Shown here: in pieces, positions 60,974-64,000 of the stretch | Position numbering within the stretch: the stretch's first letter is position 1 | Layout: the number at the start of each line of letters is the position of its first letter | Assembly (NCBI RefSeq): GCF_012489685.1 | Contig: NC_080043.1 | Coordinates: forward strand, 79,810,292-79,874,291 | Origin: Lotus japonicus | Lineage: Eukaryota; Streptophyta; Magnoliopsida; Fabales; Fabaceae | Length of the DNA stretch: 64,000 nt | Reading direction: 5' to 3' | The notes under the pieces: model-generated | The model's database searches: none | The model's input: the letters and a program-made list of their open reading frames with translations, nothing else | Told to the model about the DNA's origin: nothing | Translations under genes and position numbers: made by a program

Positions 60974-63900
60974 CTAAGTTTTCAAACCAAATGAAGCCCA
61001 TCTCCTTTTTGCTTCCTTCTTCATCTTTAAGGTGTTGGAATCTATGAGGATTTCTAGTGATTTTCCCTTTCTATTCCGAACTCTTCCTGATTCTTTCAAA
61101 AGCTCAAACAGTCTTTTCTTTTCATCATCAACATCAGGATTTGCAGTTCCAAGCTTTTCTTCTCTCATCTTGAGTATGTATTCCAATATCACAATGGCAT
61201 CTTCAACTCTGCACACAATAACATTAAAATAAATAAATTTTTTTCATCCACCAAGAAGCAATCTTCACATCAGTATATATCTTATATACCAAGAAATTCT
61301 CTACTTCACAGATCATAACAGTCCTCTAAGTGATTTAGTGAATGCTCTACTTGGTCCTGAAAAATTTTGTGACTAGCAAGTTAGTCATTGAAGAAGGAAA
61401 TACGTTCGAAAGTCTCTGGATGCGCAAAGAAAATCTTCAAGTTAGTCTAGTCCATATGGTCAGATTTGGTCAGCTAAAATGTCGGTCAAGTTAGTCTTGT
61501 CTGAGTTTTATATACTCAGGACCTTTCGACGTACTTTTTTCTTACAGGAACTAACTTGTTAGCGGCAAAATTTTCATGGACCAAGTTAACCATTCACTCT
61601 ATAGTGATTCCTTTCTCCAGAGACAAAAAAATATGCACAAAGATTAAAATACTTTTTAAGTCAAATAACTGGAACTGGAAGAAGCACTCCTTTCTCAGGA
61701 CGTGCCATAGAAGTATCATCTCCAGCATAATGAGTGATAATCACAAAATTACAGAACAGGGCAACAAGATGATTGTCCACATAAAATCCCCATGGTGACG
61801 AGTAAAAAAAGAATATAAGTTAATATAACATTGTCAAGTGACATGAAATTATTCTAATCCTGTAATCCATATAAGTAAGAGATTACCAAAGTTTATATTG
61901 CTCTAAGGTATTTGGACAAGCTATATCACCTTAGACAATAGAAGCTCACAAAGTAACTTAGAGTACAAGCCCAAAAAACATAGATGCAATCATGAAAATG
62001 TGACAAGAACCAAACAGTGCATGCAAATGTTCTCTTATCTTTTAAGAAAAATAAAAACTTACCTCCCCATGGCATCATAAGTAGCTGCAAGATTGCTATA
62101 CACACCAAGTGTTTCCAAATGATATGTTCCATACTCCTGCTCCAATATCTCTCTTGCTTCCTCAAAATGTGTAGCAGCCTCTCCTATTTTATACAGTTGC
62201 ACGCATGCCAACCCCATCTGGTTCAGTACAACTCCGAAAAACGCAGATTTCCTCTCTCCACTGGCTCTCAGCTTGGAGATAGCATTATCAAAAGATTTCC
62301 AAGAATCCATATAATTCCCAACCATGTAGAACATCACTCCCATTTGAGCTTCTATACCCGCCACCGTCCTATATTGTCCGGGGATATCCTCCAATAACTT
62401 CACCGCCTTCTGCAATAGCTTAAGCGCCTCCTCAGGCTCGTTTAGAGCTTCATAGATAGCTGAGATTTCAGTCAACCCACTTGCAATCTCTCCAGCTGTT
62501 GTTCCAGGCACGGGTTTGCTGTATATTCTTAACGCATTTTCACAATAGGATTTCGACTCGCGTAGTTTTCCTGTCTTGTAGTAAAGGTCGGCGAGGCGAA
62601 TGTAGACTAGTGCCACTGAATTGTAATTCTCGCCCTTGGTGGACTTGAACACTGTTAGTGCTTTCTGATAAGCGAAAACAGCCTCATCGAAACGACAGAG
62701 GGACAAGTAAATATCTCCAATGCTGATGTCAATATCTGCAACCTCAGTGTCTTGCCCGTTAGCGATCATTGACATGCTAGCTAGGATGAGGTGCTCAAGT
62801 GCAGTTTCGTAATCTCCCTTTGCCTCACATATAAGAGCCATGAGACGCCGGTCAGCAGCTTCTGTAAGGGAGGCAGCTGAGCAATGCTCCCGGTGAATTT
62901 CGAGGGTTTTCTTGCAGAAGTGCTCTGCCTCATCAAATTGCATGGCTTGAACATGTGCTTCAGCTAAGTACCTGCCATTCAAGGAAACCAATTACTTAAG
63001 GAAAAATTCAGCTTCTTATCATATAATGTTCTAATCCTATTAACAAGACATGATATCAGCAACACCATTATGAAGAAATAAGAAAAAAAATTAGATATGT
63101 ATTGCCAACTTCTGTTAAGTGTCCAAGACAGAAATACTATTTGCAAGTTTCACCTAAAAGGCATGATTTAATATGGCAACAGTTTCACAGTTCACCTTAA
63201 AAAGATAGTTCTTTTGAGTTTTGACCCAACAAGTGGCCTCATTGGAGGTGCTAACAACGGAGCTCTAAGTAAAATTGTAACAAAATTATCAGCAAGTTGT
63301 GAGGTTTATATATATAAGGGTACATTAACATGTGGGCATATCAAAATCAACATGATGGATAACAGGATAAGGTTTGTTACTTTACCTGCAAGTCTCTGCA
63401 ACTCTCGGGTCGGACTTACCCAGAGTCTCAATTTGGATCTTCAAACCCGACTCATAACACGAAATGGATCTATCCAAATATCCAGTCATTGAATACGTAT
63501 CACCAAGCTGCATATACCCAGAAAACTTCGCCATAGCATGATCCGACCCGTTTTCAGTATCCAACAGAAAAATGGACCGCTCCAAAGCCTCAACCGCCTC
63601 ACCCAACCGTCCCAACCCGCTGTAAATCGCCGCCACAACATGCAGACACGTGGCAAGCTCCAGACCCGGACCCGAACACCGCTCGAAATTCATGGAGGCC
63701 CGAATAGCGTAGTCCAATGCCTTTTCCGGGTCATCATTACCCGAAGCTATGGTGTCTCGGGCCATCTTCAGAAGAAACGGACCCAGATCAGAGTTTTCCA
63801 GTGAAGACTCGTCGATGATCAGTGTTTTCTTCACCGTTCGCTTCACCGCCGGTGGAGGGTTCCGGTTAAGGTGATCGGAGGATTCATTCTGCGGCGGTGC

Positions 63901-63993
63901 TCGGAGGAAAGCGCTAAAAGACTGCATTTGAGGTGGGGTTTTCAGGGGTGACAACAACTCTATCACGTATTGAAGATTTGAATCAATACCCAT
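60974..63993 (-). CDS. KLCR: Kinesin-light-chain-related TPR protein (KLCR/CMU family)
   Basis: Three exons, 63386-63993, 62063-62971 and 60974-61208, are GT-AG and in phase, giving 583 residues. A Pro/Ser-rich N-terminus is followed by the family's LGPFLLKMARDTIASG.DDPEKAL opening (about 71-95) and about ten tetratricopeptide repeats. Conserved stretches include ETCRYLAEAHVQAMQFDEAE, LTEAADRRLMALICEAKGDY, SIGDIYLSLCRFDEAVFAYQ, EYGTYHLETLGVYSNLAATY and MREEKLGTANPDVDDEKKRL. It closely resembles Arabidopsis KLCR1-3 (also CMU1-3), which bind microtubules and IQD proteins and hold cellulose synthase tracks in place. They are not proven kinesin subunits. The start is the ATG at 63991-63993, seven bases from the window end, so its leader and promoter lie outside. 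Confidence 0.94.
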
Positions 63994-64000
63994 GATTGAG

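Overview
This is plant nuclear DNA, almost certainly from a eudicot and most likely a legume. The basis is long GT-AG introns, AT-rich intergenic DNA, plant-specific protein families (ARF, DUF688) and many plant transposon types. The species cannot be fixed from the sequence. I found no bacterial, viral or CRISPR content.

Six host genes can be reconstructed. On the + strand: an intronless exportin-2/CAS gene (6242-9169, 975 aa), a 14-exon auxin response factor of the ARF9/11/18 type (23660-27984, 698 aa) and a two-exon DUF688 gene (33486-34819, 211 aa). On the - strand: a plant-specific protein with a C-terminal membrane anchor (36366-38241, 423 aa), a 16-exon DmX/Rav1-like WD40 gene (41917-58882, 2557 aa) and a three-exon kinesin-light-chain-related TPR gene (60974-63993, 583 aa). 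Exons were joined by hand at GT-AG sites, and reading phase was checked at each junction. From memory, the order CAS - ARF11 - membrane protein - DmX-like matches the Arabidopsis At2g46520-At2g46560 block, so the first five genes look like an old syntenic block swollen by transposons.

The space between and inside genes is mostly mobile DNA. At 1344-5442 lies a complete but dead PIF/Harbinger element (21-bp TIRs, TAA duplication, both ORFs broken by stops). The 9.2-22 kb gap holds a solo copia-like LTR, a MULE with long TIRs and a 9-bp duplication, a small hAT element rich in GGGTTT, and a second hAT element inserted into a LINE tail. The 30-33 kb gap holds a TIR element carrying a tRNA-like pol III promoter and a 1.37-kb solo LTR (duplication ATCGA). 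The presumed U3 region of that LTR has seven palindromic GCTTAAGC-core repeats just upstream of a TATA box. Two intact members of one TRIM family, with different 5-bp duplications, lie at 39.9 kb and inside DmX intron 10. Old gypsy and LINE pieces lie in DmX intron 3 and beside its promoter.

The host genes are housekeeping or regulatory (nuclear export, auxin transcription, V-ATPase assembly, microtubule/cellulose synthase linkage) and do not form one pathway. I see no convincing new multi-gene system. The most unusual signals are the palindrome array in the solo LTR, the nested tandem repeats inside the PIF element, the tRNA-like unit inside a TIR element, and the upstream ORFs in the ARF leader.
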